Source: Flammeovirgaceae bacterium (GTDB lineage Bacteria; Bacteroidota; Bacteroidia; Cytophagales; Cyclobacteriaceae). From it: 46,594 nucleotides of DNA. The stretch covers positions 1 through 46,594 of the forward strand of contig JAJTGY010000032.1 in assembly GCA_021298015.1 (NCBI GenBank), read 5' to 3'. The position numbers were made by a program, and so were the translations under genes. Shown here piece by piece: positions 26,859 to 35,361 of this stretch (its first letter is position 1; each line of letters opens with the position of its first letter). The notes under the pieces were generated by a model that was not told the DNA's origin, did no database searches, and worked only from the letters and a program-made list of their open reading frames with translations.

Positions 26859-27323
26859 ATGGCCAGCTATCAATTGCAAATTAACGGCAAAGAGTACCGC
26901 ACCGAGGCTGATCCTGACACACCGCTTTTGTGGGTACTACGCGATAACCTCGGTTTACTGGGTACCAAGTACGGCTGCGGCATTGCCCAGTGTGGCGCCT
27001 GCACCGTTCACCTCAACGGTTTGGCGGTTCGTTCATGCACGCTGCCCGTTTCCACCGTTGGTACAAAAAAGGTAACCACCATTGAAGGCCTGTCGGCTGA
27101 CGGTACACATCCGGTGCAACAGGCTTGGGATGAAGTGGATGTCCCTCAGTGCGGGTACTGCCAGGCCGGCCAAATCATGACGGCTGCCGCGTTGCTCGCG
27201 AAAAATCCAAAGCCAAGTTCGCAAGAGATTGACACCGCCATGAACGGTAATCTCTGCCGCTGCGGCACGTACCACCGCATTCAGGAAGCAATTGTGTTGG
27301 CCTCATCCAAAATCTCAAAATAA
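26859..27323 (+). CDS. [2Fe-2S] small subunit of a molybdenum hydroxylase (IorA-like)
   Basis: A 154-residue electron-transfer subunit with two [2Fe-2S] clusters. C40, C45, C48 and C60 form the plant-ferredoxin-type site; C98, C101, C133 and C135 form the second site ([10 protein letters not shown] and NLCRCGTY). Length and motifs match isoquinoline 1-oxidoreductase alpha subunits. It is followed after 6 bases by its catalytic partner; no separate FAD subunit is present, as is usual for this two-subunit type. Confidence 0.92.
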   Translation: MASYQLQINGKEYRTEADPDTPLLWVLRDNLGLLGTKYGCGIAQCGACTVHLNGLAVRSCTLPVSTVGTKKVTTIEGLSADGTHPVQQAWDEVDVPQCGYCQAGQIMTAAALLAKNPKPSSQEIDTAMNGNLCRCGTYHRIQEAIVLASSKISK

Positions 27324-27329
27324 AAAGCC

Positions 27330-29483
27330 ATGGAAACCATCAGAACCAGCAGGCGCGATTTTATCAAACTTTCTGTGGCGGCCGGGGGAGGCCTGGTGCT
27401 CGGATTTAACTGGAGCGATACCGAGGCTGCCGGCATTGCGCTGCTACCCGCGGGAGCGTCAGACGCTGTGAACTTCAACAGCTATCTGGCCATTTCACCC
27501 GATGATATTGTGACCATATTCTCGCCCAACCCTGAGCTCGGGCAGAATATCAAGACCTCCTTTCCCATGATTGTTGCCGAGGAATTGGAGGCGGATTGGA
27601 GCAAGGTGTACGTTGTGCAGGCTGCACTCGACACAAAAAAGTTCGAACGTCAACTCACGGGCGGAAGTGGTGCTATTCCCCATTCGTGGGAGCGCTTGCG
27701 TAAGGCAGGCGCCACGGCCAAGTATTTGCTGATCGAGGCTGCGGCCAAACGATGGGGTGTGACCTCAGCCACCTTGGTGGCAGAAAACGGCCGGGTTTGG
27801 GACAAAGCCAACAATCGTTCACTCACGTTTGGAGAATTGGCTTCTGAAGCATCGCAAATTTCACTTCCGGCCGAGGTTAAACTGAAGGATCGGAAGGATT
27901 TCAAAATTATCGGCAAGCCGATACGCAACGTAGACAATCAGGCGATGCTCACCGGCAAGCCGTTGTACGGCCTTGACTTTTACCGCAAAGGCATGTTGAC
28001 GGCCATGATTCAGCGCCCACGTTCATTTGGCATGAAGTTGAAATCATTTGACGGCACAGCCGCCAAGGCGGTTCCGGGCATCGTGGATGTCATTCAGTTT
28101 AAGAATAATGTTGCCGTCATCGGGAAGAATACGTGGTCGATCATCAAGGCGCGCAAACTGTTGAAGATTGAATACGAGAAAGAGGCAGCCATTGAAAGCA
28201 CGCCCGATCACGATGCTTTATTCAGAAAGCTGCTGGACGCGAAGGAATCTACGGTTCGAAGAAAAGATGGCGATGTAGACACCGCTTTTTCGGGAGCGGC
28301 CAAGGTGATAAAGCGCGAATACCAGTGCCCGTTCCTGCCACACAACCCGATGGAGCCCATGAACTTCTTCGCGCATGTTAGGCCAGACGGAGTAGAGTTG
28401 GTGGGGCCTTCTCAAACACCGGACATGGCCAGAAATGAGGTGGCCAAGTTGTTGGGTATCGCACCAGACAGAATTACGCTTGAGCTGACGAGATTGGGCG
28501 GTGGCTTTGGAAGAAGACTGAAAGCCGATTATGTGGTCGAAGCGGCTGAGTTGTCAAGCCTGGTTAAAGCTCCCGTCAAGGTAATCTGGACCCGTGAAGA
28601 CGATATGGGGGGCGGCAGCTACCGGCCTGCTGTGCGTTATCGGTTTGAAGCTGCGCTGGATAAAGACGGCAACCTGATTGGGTATAAACTGCGTGGCGTA
28701 GGCATTAATTCCGGAAATCCTACGCGGGAGCATAACTTCCCTTCCGGTGCGGTGGACCACTTGTTGATCGACTCCATCGAGCATCAGTCACCCATCACCA
28801 CGGGTGCGTGGCGTGCCCCGATAACGAATTTCCTCGCGTTTGCCGAACAGGCATTTCTCGATGAGGTTGCCGTGGAAGCCAAGAAAGACCCGGTACAGTT
28901 CCGGCTCGATCTTCTGGATCGGGCAAAGAAATCACCGGTTGGTGAGATACGGTACGACATTGACCGGATGAAAACGGTAATTCAATTAGCAGCCGAGAAG
29001 GCCCAATGGGGAAAGAAGAAAAATGTAGCTCAGGGTTTCAGCGTCTACTTTTCGCACCGCTCGTACGTGGCGCAAGTGGCCGAAGTGGAAATCAAAGGTA
29101 GCAAACCTGCCGTTAAGCGGATCATTGCTGCATCCGACTGTGGCATCGTGGTGAATAAATCAGGTGCCGAGCAACAGGTGCGAGGTGGTATTGTGGATGG
29201 CATGGGCCATGCTTTCTTTGGTAACCTCACGTTCAAAGATGGGGCAGCGGAACAACTCAATTTCAACTCGTTCCGCCTCATTCGTTTCAAAGAAGTGCCG
29301 GAAATTGATGTTCATTTTGTTGATAACGGCATTGACCCCACTGGCTTGGGTGAACCTGCGTTGCCGCCTACCGGTGGCGCTATTGCAAATGCCCTGTTCA
29401 AAGCAACCGGCAAGCGCCTTTACAACCAACCCTTTAATAAACAACCGGATCTGGAGGGCGTAAGCCTCGGCCGCAGTATTTAA
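27330..29483 (+). CDS. Molybdopterin-binding subunit of a molybdenum hydroxylase (IorB-like)
   Basis: A 717-residue catalytic subunit of the xanthine-dehydrogenase family. TSRRDFIKLSVAAGGG (residues 6-21) is a Tat signal, so the enzyme is exported folded. The cofactor-binding motif RLGGGFGRRLKADYVVEAA (about 390) and late EPALPPTGGAIANAL (about 675, containing the catalytic Glu region PALPP) are typical for the isoquinoline oxidoreductase branch. The true substrate is unknown (an N-heterocycle or an aldehyde). No molybdenum-cofactor maturation gene is in the window. Confidence 0.9.
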   Translation: METIRTSRRDFIKLSVAAGGGLVLGFNWSDTEAAGIALLPAGASDAVNFNSYLAISPDDIVTIFSPNPELGQNIKTSFPMIVAEELEADWSKVYVVQAALDTKKFERQLTGGSGAIPHSWERLRKAGATAKYLLIEAAAKRWGVTSATLVAENGRVWDKANNRSLTFGELASEASQISLPAEVKLKDRKDFKIIGKPIRNVDNQAMLTGKPLYGLDFYRKGMLTAMIQRPRSFGMKLKSFDGTAAKAVPGIVDVIQFKNNVAVIGKNTWSIIKARKLLKIEYEKEAAIESTPDHDALFRKLLDAKESTVRRKDGDVDTAFSGAAKVIKREYQCPFLPHNPMEPMNFFAHVRPDGVELVGPSQTPDMARNEVAKLLGIAPDRITLELTRLGGGFGRRLKADYVVEAAELSSLVKAPVKVIWTREDDMGGGSYRPAVRYRFEAALDKDGNLIGYKLRGVGINSGNPTREHNFPSGAVDHLLIDSIEHQSPITTGAWRAPITNFLAFAEQAFLDEVAVEAKKDPVQFRLDLLDRAKKSPVGEIRYDIDRMKTVIQLAAEKAQWGKKKNVAQGFSVYFSHRSYVAQVAEVEIKGSKPAVKRIIAASDCGIVVNKSGAEQQVRGGIVDGMGHAFFGNLTFKDGAAEQLNFNSFRLIRFKEVPEIDVHFVDNGIDPTGLGEPALPPTGGAIANALFKATGKRLYNQPFNKQPDLEGVSLGRSI

Positions 29484-29500
29484 ATTATTTCATCTGTTTC

Positions 29501-32500
29501 ATGAGTAAAATTATTCGTCAGGGGATGAGCATTGCATTGCTCATCCCTTTTTTTGTTATCGGTGCATTCGCACAGAACATACCCCGCGACCACTATCAGG
29601 ACCTCAGTTGGCGCATGATCGGCCCGTTTCGGGCGGGCCGCACCGTGGGTGCCGTGGGTGTGCCATCGCAGCCGAGTGTTTTTTACATGGGGGTGAACAA
29701 CGGTGGCGTTTGGAAGACAGACGACTATGGCCGCATCTGGCACCCGATTTTTGATCGCGAATCCACCGGCTCCGTTGGCGACATCGCGGTGTCGCCCTCG
29801 AATCCCAACATCGTCTATGTCGGAACGGGCGAGGGACTTCACCGCCCCGATCTGGCCATTGGCGAGGGAATTTTTAAATCCACCGATGGTGGCATAACCT
29901 GGCAGCATGTGGGCCTCAAAGATGTTCAGCAGGTGGGCCGCTTGGTGGTACATCCCACCAATTCGGATATAGTCTTCGTTGCCGGCCTGGGTCACCCGTA
30001 CGGAGCAAATGAGGAGCGCGGGGTGTTTCGCACCACCGATGGCGGCAAGACGTGGACAAAAGTGCTCTACCTCAATGCTAATACAGGAGCCATTCAGGTT
30101 GAACTCGATCCCAACAATGCCAACACCGTTTATGCTGATTTGTGGGAACACCGCGAAGGCCCGTGGGAGAACGGGTCGTTCAGTGGACCCAATAGCGGCT
30201 TGTACAAGTCCACCGATGGCGGCAGCACGTGGCGAAAACTAACGACTGGTTTACCTACTGGCGAACAGGGCCTTGGCCGCATCGGCATCGCCATTGCACC
30301 CGGCAACTCGCAGCGGCTCTATGCCACAGTGGATGCTCGCCAACTCAGCGGCATTTACCGCAGCGAAGATGGCGGTGAGTCGTGGCAGCGCGTGTCAACC
30401 GATGGCCGTGTGTTTGGGCGCGGCAGCGACTTTGCCGAGTTGAAAGTGCATCCAAAAAATCCTGACGTTGTTTTTTCGGCCAACGTGGCGTCCTACAAAT
30501 CACTTGATGGCGGCAAAACGTGGTTTAGTTTCAAAGGCGCCCCGGGTGGTGATGACTACCACCGCATCTGGATCAATCCCGTAAACCCGGACATTATGAT
30601 TTTTGCGGCCGATCAGGGTGCTGTGGTGACCGTTAACGCAGGCAAATCATGGGGAACGTGGTACAACCAACCCACGGCTCAGTTGTATCACGTTTCCACC
30701 GACAACCAGTTTCCCTACTGGGTCTATGGCGGCCAGCAGGAGAGTGGCGCCATTGGTGTAGCAAGTCGCGGTCCGGGCGGGCAGATTTCCTTTCGGGATT
30801 GGATGGGCGTGGGGGCCGATGAGTACGCTTACGTTGTGGCTGATCCCAAAGACGCGAATATCATTTACGGAGGGCGTCTCACGCGTTTCGACAAACGTAC
30901 CGGGCAGTCGCAAAACGTAGCGCCCGAGGCCCTGAGATCCGGAAAGTATCGCTTGTTGCGCACACTACCGGTATTGTTTCATCCGGCCGACAACACCATG
31001 CTGCTGTTTGCCACAAACGTGTTGTGGAAGTCGCACACGGGCGGGAACAGTTGGGAAGTCATCAGCCCGGATTTATCGCGACCCAATCCCGAGGTACCCG
31101 CCAGTGTGGGCGACTTCCGTAAAGAGCCTACGATCCCGCAGCGTGGTGTGATTTATTCGGTGGCCGGATCGAAGTTCAGCAAAGATGTGATCTGGGCCGG
31201 CACAGATGATGGAAGGGTGCACGTTACGACCGATGGCGGAAAAAACTGGCGCGAGGTTACACCTGAAGAACTCACTTCGTGGGACAAAATTTCACAGATC
31301 GATGCCGGGCAGCATGACGTCAACACCGCTTACATTTCGGTGAACGCGTTGCGAAAAGATGATTTACGCCCGCACATCTACAAGACAACAGACGGAGGCC
31401 GCAACTGGACGCGCATCGTGGCGGGTTTACCGAATGAGCCGGTGAATGTGGTGCGCGAAGACCCGGTGCAGCCCGGTCTGCTATTCGCAGGTACTGAGAA
31501 AGCCGTTTACTTCTCTGCCGATGCCGGGGCCACCTGGCACCCGCTGCGTCAGAACATGCCCGCAACTTCCATTCGCGATCTGGTCATCCACGAACGTGAT
31601 CTGGTAGTGGGCACGCACGGCCGATCCATCTGGATCTTGGATAACTTCTCTCCGCTGCGCCAACTCGCACAGCTGAATAACCGCGAAGCCAAACTGTTTA
31701 AGCCTGAAAAATCTGTTCGCGTGCGTTTCAATATGTTCAGCGATACACCACTGCCACCCGAAGAACCGGCAGGCCAAAATCCACCAGACGGTGCCGCTTT
31801 GGATTATTACTTGCCCAAAGCTGCTACGCGGGTTCAACTTGAAATCCGAAATGCGCAGGGTGAGCTGGTGCGTTCATTCAGTTCTGCTGATCGCAGCGAA
31901 CAACCGGATACGGCAGCGCTGGCCTACCCAACCTACTGGTTTCGCCAGCCTGAAGCACTTTCTATAAAACCAGGGCACCACCGGTTTATTTGGGATTTGT
32001 CGTACGCACCGCCCCGAGGTGCGAAGCGGGAGTTATCTATTGCTGCCAACTACCGGAATACGGCCACATCTCCCAAAGGAATTTTTGTACCGCCAGGTGA
32101 GTATGAAGTTACGCTGGTTGTTGATAGTCAATCCCACAAACAGGAAATTTCAGTTGTGATGGATCCGCGGGTTACCGCTTCCGCGGATGACATTGGCTTA
32201 CAAAGCAGCAAATCGCTGCAGGGTTACCAGTTGTACCATGAGGTGCAATCGTTACGCGAGGCAATCGAAGCCCGGCTGGCCGATGCGAAAGTAAAATGGA
32301 AGAAGGGCCAGAAAGAGAAGTGGCTCGCGCTGCGGGGAGAAGGTCAGCCGGAAAATCCGGACGTATTGTATGGCGCTGCAACTGAAACGCCATTGGAAAA
32401 GGAAACACTCGTAGGTCTTCAGGATAAGTTGCTGCACGTCATCGCGTTGATCCAAGGTGCGGATGCCCGTCCTACACAGGCCGTATTGGATGCGGTTGAG

Positions 32501-32554
32501 CGGTTGGCCAAGCGGACAGAGGAGATGAAACAACGCTACCAGGCGATCCGATGA
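29501..32554 (+). CDS. Sortilin/BNR-repeat secreted protein (glycosyl-hydrolase-like beta-propeller)
   Basis: A 1017-residue exported protein. The signal peptide ends near VIGAFAQ. Asp-box (BNR) motifs recur: KSTDGGITW, RTTDGGKTW, KSTDGGSTW, RSEDGGESW, KSLDGGKTW and VTTDGGKNW, which fold into VPS10/sortilin-like propellers. Residues after about 740 form a separate strand-rich region (RFIWDLSYAPP) and a helical end. Such proteins are often annotated as glycosyl hydrolases, but no catalytic residues are evident. The first codons form a perfect terminator hairpin (29522-29554). Its stop overlaps the next ABC ATPase gene by four bases. Confidence 0.87.
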   Translation: MSKIIRQGMSIALLIPFFVIGAFAQNIPRDHYQDLSWRMIGPFRAGRTVGAVGVPSQPSVFYMGVNNGGVWKTDDYGRIWHPIFDRESTGSVGDIAVSPSNPNIVYVGTGEGLHRPDLAIGEGIFKSTDGGITWQHVGLKDVQQVGRLVVHPTNSDIVFVAGLGHPYGANEERGVFRTTDGGKTWTKVLYLNANTGAIQVELDPNNANTVYADLWEHREGPWENGSFSGPNSGLYKSTDGGSTWRKLTTGLPTGEQGLGRIGIAIAPGNSQRLYATVDARQLSGIYRSEDGGESWQRVSTDGRVFGRGSDFAELKVHPKNPDVVFSANVASYKSLDGGKTWFSFKGAPGGDDYHRIWINPVNPDIMIFAADQGAVVTVNAGKSWGTWYNQPTAQLYHVSTDNQFPYWVYGGQQESGAIGVASRGPGGQISFRDWMGVGADEYAYVVADPKDANIIYGGRLTRFDKRTGQSQNVAPEALRSGKYRLLRTLPVLFHPADNTMLLFATNVLWKSHTGGNSWEVISPDLSRPNPEVPASVGDFRKEPTIPQRGVIYSVAGSKFSKDVIWAGTDDGRVHVTTDGGKNWREVTPEELTSWDKISQIDAGQHDVNTAYISVNALRKDDLRPHIYKTTDGGRNWTRIVAGLPNEPVNVVREDPVQPGLLFAGTEKAVYFSADAGATWHPLRQNMPATSIRDLVIHERDLVVGTHGRSIWILDNFSPLRQLAQLNNREAKLFKPEKSVRVRFNMFSDTPLPPEEPAGQNPPDGAALDYYLPKAATRVQLEIRNAQGELVRSFSSADRSEQPDTAALAYPTYWFRQPEALSIKPGHHRFIWDLSYAPPRGAKRELSIAANYRNTATSPKGIFVPPGEYEVTLVVDSQSHKQEISVVMDPRVTASADDIGLQSSKSLQGYQLYHEVQSLREAIEARLADAKVKWKKGQKEKWLALRGEGQPENPDVLYGAATETPLEKETLVGLQDKLLHVIALIQGADARPTQAVLDAVERLAKRTEEMKQRYQAIR
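29522..29554 (+). terminator. Perfect intrinsic terminator inside signal-peptide codons
   Basis: GGGATGAGCA (29522-29531), loop TTGCAT and TGCTCATCCC (29538-29547) form a 10-bp perfect stem, followed by seven T (29548-29554). It lies 38 bases after the iorB-like stop but inside codons 8-18 of the BNR-protein gene. It would end iorAB transcription and may attenuate the downstream gene. Confidence 0.72.
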
Positions 32555-33510
32555 CGGCTCCGTTGCTGCTGGTAAACCGAGTCGGATTAACCGATCAGCG
32601 CGGCTTTTCCTTGCGCAATATTCAGTTTACGCAGGGGCAGGGTCAGCACATTGTCATCGCGGGAGAAACCGGATCCGGAAAAAGCACGCTATTAAGAATC
32701 ATTGCCGGATTATTGCAACCCGACAGTGGAGAGGTGGTGTTTCAGGGTGAGGCAGTAAAGGGCCCGCGAGAGACACTGGTGCCGGGCCATCCCGGCATTG
32801 CTTACCTGCCACAATACTTTGAGTTGCCGAAGTTTTTGCGCGTGGAACAGGTACTTGAATATGCTAGCAAACTCACGCCCCGCGAGGCTGATAAAATTTT
32901 TCGACTCTGTCGAATTCAACATTTGCTGTCGCGAAAAACGGATGAACTCTCAGGAGGCGAGCGTCAGCGTATCGCACTTTGCCGATTGCTGATTGGCAAA
33001 CCCGCACTGCTCTTGCTGGACGAACCCTACACCAATCTGGATATGATTGTGAAAGGTGTTTTGAAGGAAGTCATTCAATCCATATCGCAGCAGCTGGGCA
33101 TCACTACGCTGCTGGTGTCACACGATCCGGAGGACACGCTGCCCTGGGCCGATCGCATCATTATTCTCAAAGGCGGAAAAATCGTGCAGCAGGGCACGCC
33201 TCATGAGATCTATTTTCACCCGCGAAACGAATATGTAGCCGGGTTATTCGGGCGCTACTCGGTGGTAGACGCGAAAATGAACAAGGCACTGGGTGGCCGT
33301 GGCTCCGGGAAGGTGATTATCCGGCCGGAGCAACTGGCGGTGCGCAGGGGGAAGATGAAAAAGGGTGTGGTGGGAACCGTTTTGTCACAGAAGTTCACAG
33401 GCCATGGCTATGAGCTACAGGTGGAGTGTAAAGGCGGCATACTTGGTTGTGTCAGTGCAGACCCTGCGATGAAGCAAGGGGCTGGCGTAACCATAGTTCT
33501 GAGGAAGTAG
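32551..33510 (+). CDS. Orphan ABC transporter ATP-binding protein (PotA/FbpC-like, with TOBE region)
   Basis: A 319-residue ATPase. Walker A GETGSGKST at about 38-46, signature LSGGERQRIALCRLL at about 132 and Walker B LLLLDEPYTNLD at about 153. The H-loop is in LLVSHDPEDTLPWADR. The region after residue 235 (VIIRPEQLAVRRG) is a TOBE-like domain, as in polyamine, iron or molybdate importers. No permease or binding protein is adjacent. It overlaps the BNR gene by four bases (ATGA), an unusual partner. Confidence 0.87.
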   Translation: MTAPLLLVNRVGLTDQRGFSLRNIQFTQGQGQHIVIAGETGSGKSTLLRIIAGLLQPDSGEVVFQGEAVKGPRETLVPGHPGIAYLPQYFELPKFLRVEQVLEYASKLTPREADKIFRLCRIQHLLSRKTDELSGGERQRIALCRLLIGKPALLLLDEPYTNLDMIVKGVLKEVIQSISQQLGITTLLVSHDPEDTLPWADRIIILKGGKIVQQGTPHEIYFHPRNEYVAGLFGRYSVVDAKMNKALGGRGSGKVIIRPEQLAVRRGKMKKGVVGTVLSQKFTGHGYELQVECKGGILGCVSADPAMKQGAGVTIVLRK

Positions 33511-33528
33511 CTATTAAACAGTTCGCAT

Positions 33529-33726
33529 ATGAGTGAGCGGGAGTTAACTAAGTTGGAAGCAACCATCCGGACAAAGATGGACGACATTCGGAAGCAACGG
33601 GTGACCCTGAAGGAGTCAGGGATCGGTGGATTGATGAATATCTTGAAAAAGGTGGATGAGGCGCTTTACGAAAAGATCATGCCGGAGTACAAGAAGATGG
33701 TGACGGAGAGCAATATCTTCAAATGA
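33529..33726 (+). CDS. Small hypothetical protein (65 residues)
   Basis: An ORF of 65 codons, 18 bases after the orphan ATPase gene. The composition is charged and helical (KLEATIRTKMDDIRKQRVTL, KKVDEALYEKIMPEYKKM). No signal, no membrane segment, no known family. Position and protein-like composition support it; the frame could still be chance. It converges on the remnants of the minus-strand operon that end at 33735. Confidence 0.45.
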   Translation: MSERELTKLEATIRTKMDDIRKQRVTLKESGIGGLMNILKKVDEALYEKIMPEYKKMVTESNIFK

Positions 33727-33734
33727 GCAAGCTT

Positions 33735-33815
33735 CTAAAGATTGTACACCAGCAGCCAGGCAACAGCGAGTGGTGCCAGCCAACGCACGATAAATTGCCA
33801 GAGGCGAAACTGCAT
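33735..33815 (-). pseudogene. C-terminal tail of a sodium-symporter-like transporter (fragment)
   Basis: From the ATG-containing codon at 33815 to the TAG at 33735-33737 the frame encodes MQFRLWQFIVRWLAPLAV and a few more residues ending in LLVYNL: a single hydrophobic helix preceded by a basic residue, as at the C-terminus of neurotransmitter:sodium symporter-type transporters. About 400 residues that should precede it are missing. It directly follows the TIGR04076-like fragment in another frame. The family assignment is tentative. Confidence 0.35.
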
Positions 33816-33816
33816 C

Positions 33817-33903
33817 GCCCACCTGGTGGCTGCAAACAAACGGCTTGTCGCCTTCAATAACCTCTACTTCCAGATCATAGAGATGGAATCGCGCATCGGT
33901 CAT
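33817..33903 (-). pseudogene. N-terminal fragment of a TIGR04076-like protein
   Basis: Starting at the ATG at 33903, the frame reads MTDARFHLYDLEVEVIEG and then KPFVCSHQVGDA. The YDLxVEV...VCSHxxGD pattern is the start of TIGR04076-family proteins (normally 90-150 residues). After QVGDA the expected sequence is lost and a hydrophobic transporter-like tail follows in a different frame. The ATG is 5 bases after a TGA (33909-33911) of the preceding fragment, so the tight operon spacing has survived the deletion. Confidence 0.5.
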
Positions 33904-33908
33904 AGGGT

Positions 33909-34020
33909 TCAGTTTTCGGTGGGAAAGTTAGCCTGTAAATTTATAATGGCGCGTTCGGCATGACGTTGGACAAAGTTTTTGACCCGATGCAGACATTTAA
34001 GACTGAATTGCCCAAGTATC
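33909..34020 (-). pseudogene. Unassigned C-terminal coding fragment
   Basis: In the third minus-strand frame, an open stretch reads LGQFSLKCLHRVKNF and further charged residues, ending NFPTEN at the TGA (33909-33911). It looks like the C-terminus of a protein, perhaps of the secernin-like gene whose N-terminal part precedes it in another frame. No family motif proves this. Confidence 0.3.
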
Positions 34021-34021
34021 T

Positions 34022-34201
34022 GAGGACCTGCGCTACCTGGGGTATGTCGATATAGGTGCAGCGCACGGTTGAGGATTCCGTCCTTGTTCGGGGTACGTGC
34101 AGCAAGGGCTGCGCCTCACCCGGTTCACGGTCCGAGTTTTTCGCAAACAGGGTGTTCCCCTGTTGGGTAAAGGATGCCGGAATGATGACCGTATCGCACA
34201 T
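34022..34201 (-). pseudogene. N-terminal fragment of a secernin-like (C69) peptidase
   Basis: The ATG at 34201 begins MCDTVIIPASFTQQGNTLFA, followed by KNSDREPGEAQ and TYIDIPQVAQ. This is the secernin/C69 start: the catalytic Cys2 (an N-terminal nucleophile after Met removal), then the KNSDR motif. Intact proteins have about 400 residues; here the homology stops after about 60 and the frame ends at 33941. The start is one base after the stop of the SolA-like gene, so this was the next gene of the operon. Confidence 0.6.
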
Positions 34202-34202
34202 C

Positions 34203-35357
34203 TTATTGGCCCAAACGAGCTAAGCGTAAAAAGCCGATCGGCTGTGTTGTCGTTCCCTTTAGCGCGAGATCGCGCAGGATCTCACCGACTACCGAACTGA
34301 ACTTGAATCCATGACCACTAAATCCGGTTGCCACGACAACTTTCTGATCGGTGTTGGGGAGAAAGTCCAGCACAAAATGCTCATCAGTGGAGTTGGTATA
34401 CAGGCACGTCTTCACTGACAACAATTGATCGAATCCCTGCGGCATAAATCTCTTGACCGCATTCGTCAGCACATTTACCTCCTGGCTGGTATCAGTTCGG
34501 TTCACGTGGTCGGGATCAACCCTAAGCCCGGGGTAGTGGTAAGCCACCTTCAATCCAACAGGCGGACCAAAGTTGGCCGCGGGCAGAATTGGAAACCCAT
34601 AGAACGCTCCGGGGATACCCTCTTCAGCCACCAACCAACACGGGAACCTGCCGAATTCAAACATCTCCCATTTCCTTGGCTTAAACCAAGCCACTACCTG
34701 ACGGGTAACTTTTAAATGCTTTCCAACAGAAGGCAAAATTTTCGATGCCCAGGGCCCTGCCGTTACCACCAGCTTATCGCAGCGATATGTTTCATCCGCG
34801 GTAGTTACCTCTACGTGTGTGCCCAGGTTTTTCCACCAGGTTACCTGTTGGTGCGACTTGATCGTTGCTCCGTGGCGAATAGCCTGCTCCACGAAGAGAA
34901 GGATTGCTCGTTCCGGTGTAACGAACCCGGCATTTGGCTCAAGCAACGTGATGGCGTTTTCAGATAGCTGGAATTGAGGAAAGTTTTGGTTTCGTTTTGA
35001 TGTGTCTAATCTGTCAAGTTCAATCGCATGGATTTGGGCCGAGCGTATCGTGCCGTCAATGAGTTCATGGTGACGAGGCCCGGCATAGAATAAACCGGTC
35101 TTGAAGAACACCTGGTGCCCCGTGATCGCTTCCAGTTCCTGCCAGTTTTCATATGCGCGGTGAAGGAGTGGCACGTAATCCGGGTGCTCAAAATATGCCT
35201 TACGAATGATGCGCGATTGCCCTGCGTGCGATCCCTGACCATGGGTGATCGAAAACTGTTCGAGCCCGAGCACGTTGGCGCCCGCCCGGCTCAGGTAATA
35301 ACAGGCAGCGGAACCCATGCTGCCAACTCCAAGAACGATGACGTCAAATTTTTTCAT
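34203..35357 (-). CDS. SolA/sarcosine-oxidase-like FAD-dependent amine oxidase
   Basis: A 384-residue DAO-family flavoprotein. The start is taken at the ATG at 35357 (MKKFDVIVLGVGSMGSAACY), 4 bases after the stop of the nitrilase gene; an upstream extension to 35393 would overlap that gene and precede the FAD motif. The Rossmann loop is GVGSMG. The end has VATGFSGHGFKFSSVVGEIL, a typical flavin-contacting segment, and FLRLARLGQ. N-methyltryptophan oxidase or monomeric sarcosine oxidase activity, giving an aldehyde, an amine and hydrogen peroxide, is the nearest guess. Confidence 0.85.
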   Translation of the reverse strand: MKKFDVIVLGVGSMGSAACYYLSRAGANVLGLEQFSITHGQGSHAGQSRIIRKAYFEHPDYVPLLHRAYENWQELEAITGHQVFFKTGLFYAGPRHHELIDGTIRSAQIHAIELDRLDTSKRNQNFPQFQLSENAITLLEPNAGFVTPERAILLFVEQAIRHGATIKSHQQVTWWKNLGTHVEVTTADETYRCDKLVVTAGPWASKILPSVGKHLKVTRQVVAWFKPRKWEMFEFGRFPCWLVAEEGIPGAFYGFPILPAANFGPPVGLKVAYHYPGLRVDPDHVNRTDTSQEVNVLTNAVKRFMPQGFDQLLSVKTCLYTNSTDEHFVLDFLPNTDQKVVVATGFSGHGFKFSSVVGEILRDLALKGTTTQPIGFLRLARLGQ

Positions 35358-35361
35358 CAGG

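Noticed and set aside
33616-33903. Single intact 95-residue gene on the minus strand
   Set aside because: Only its first ~30 residues fit a known family; the rest runs antisense through the 65-residue ORF and loses all similarity.
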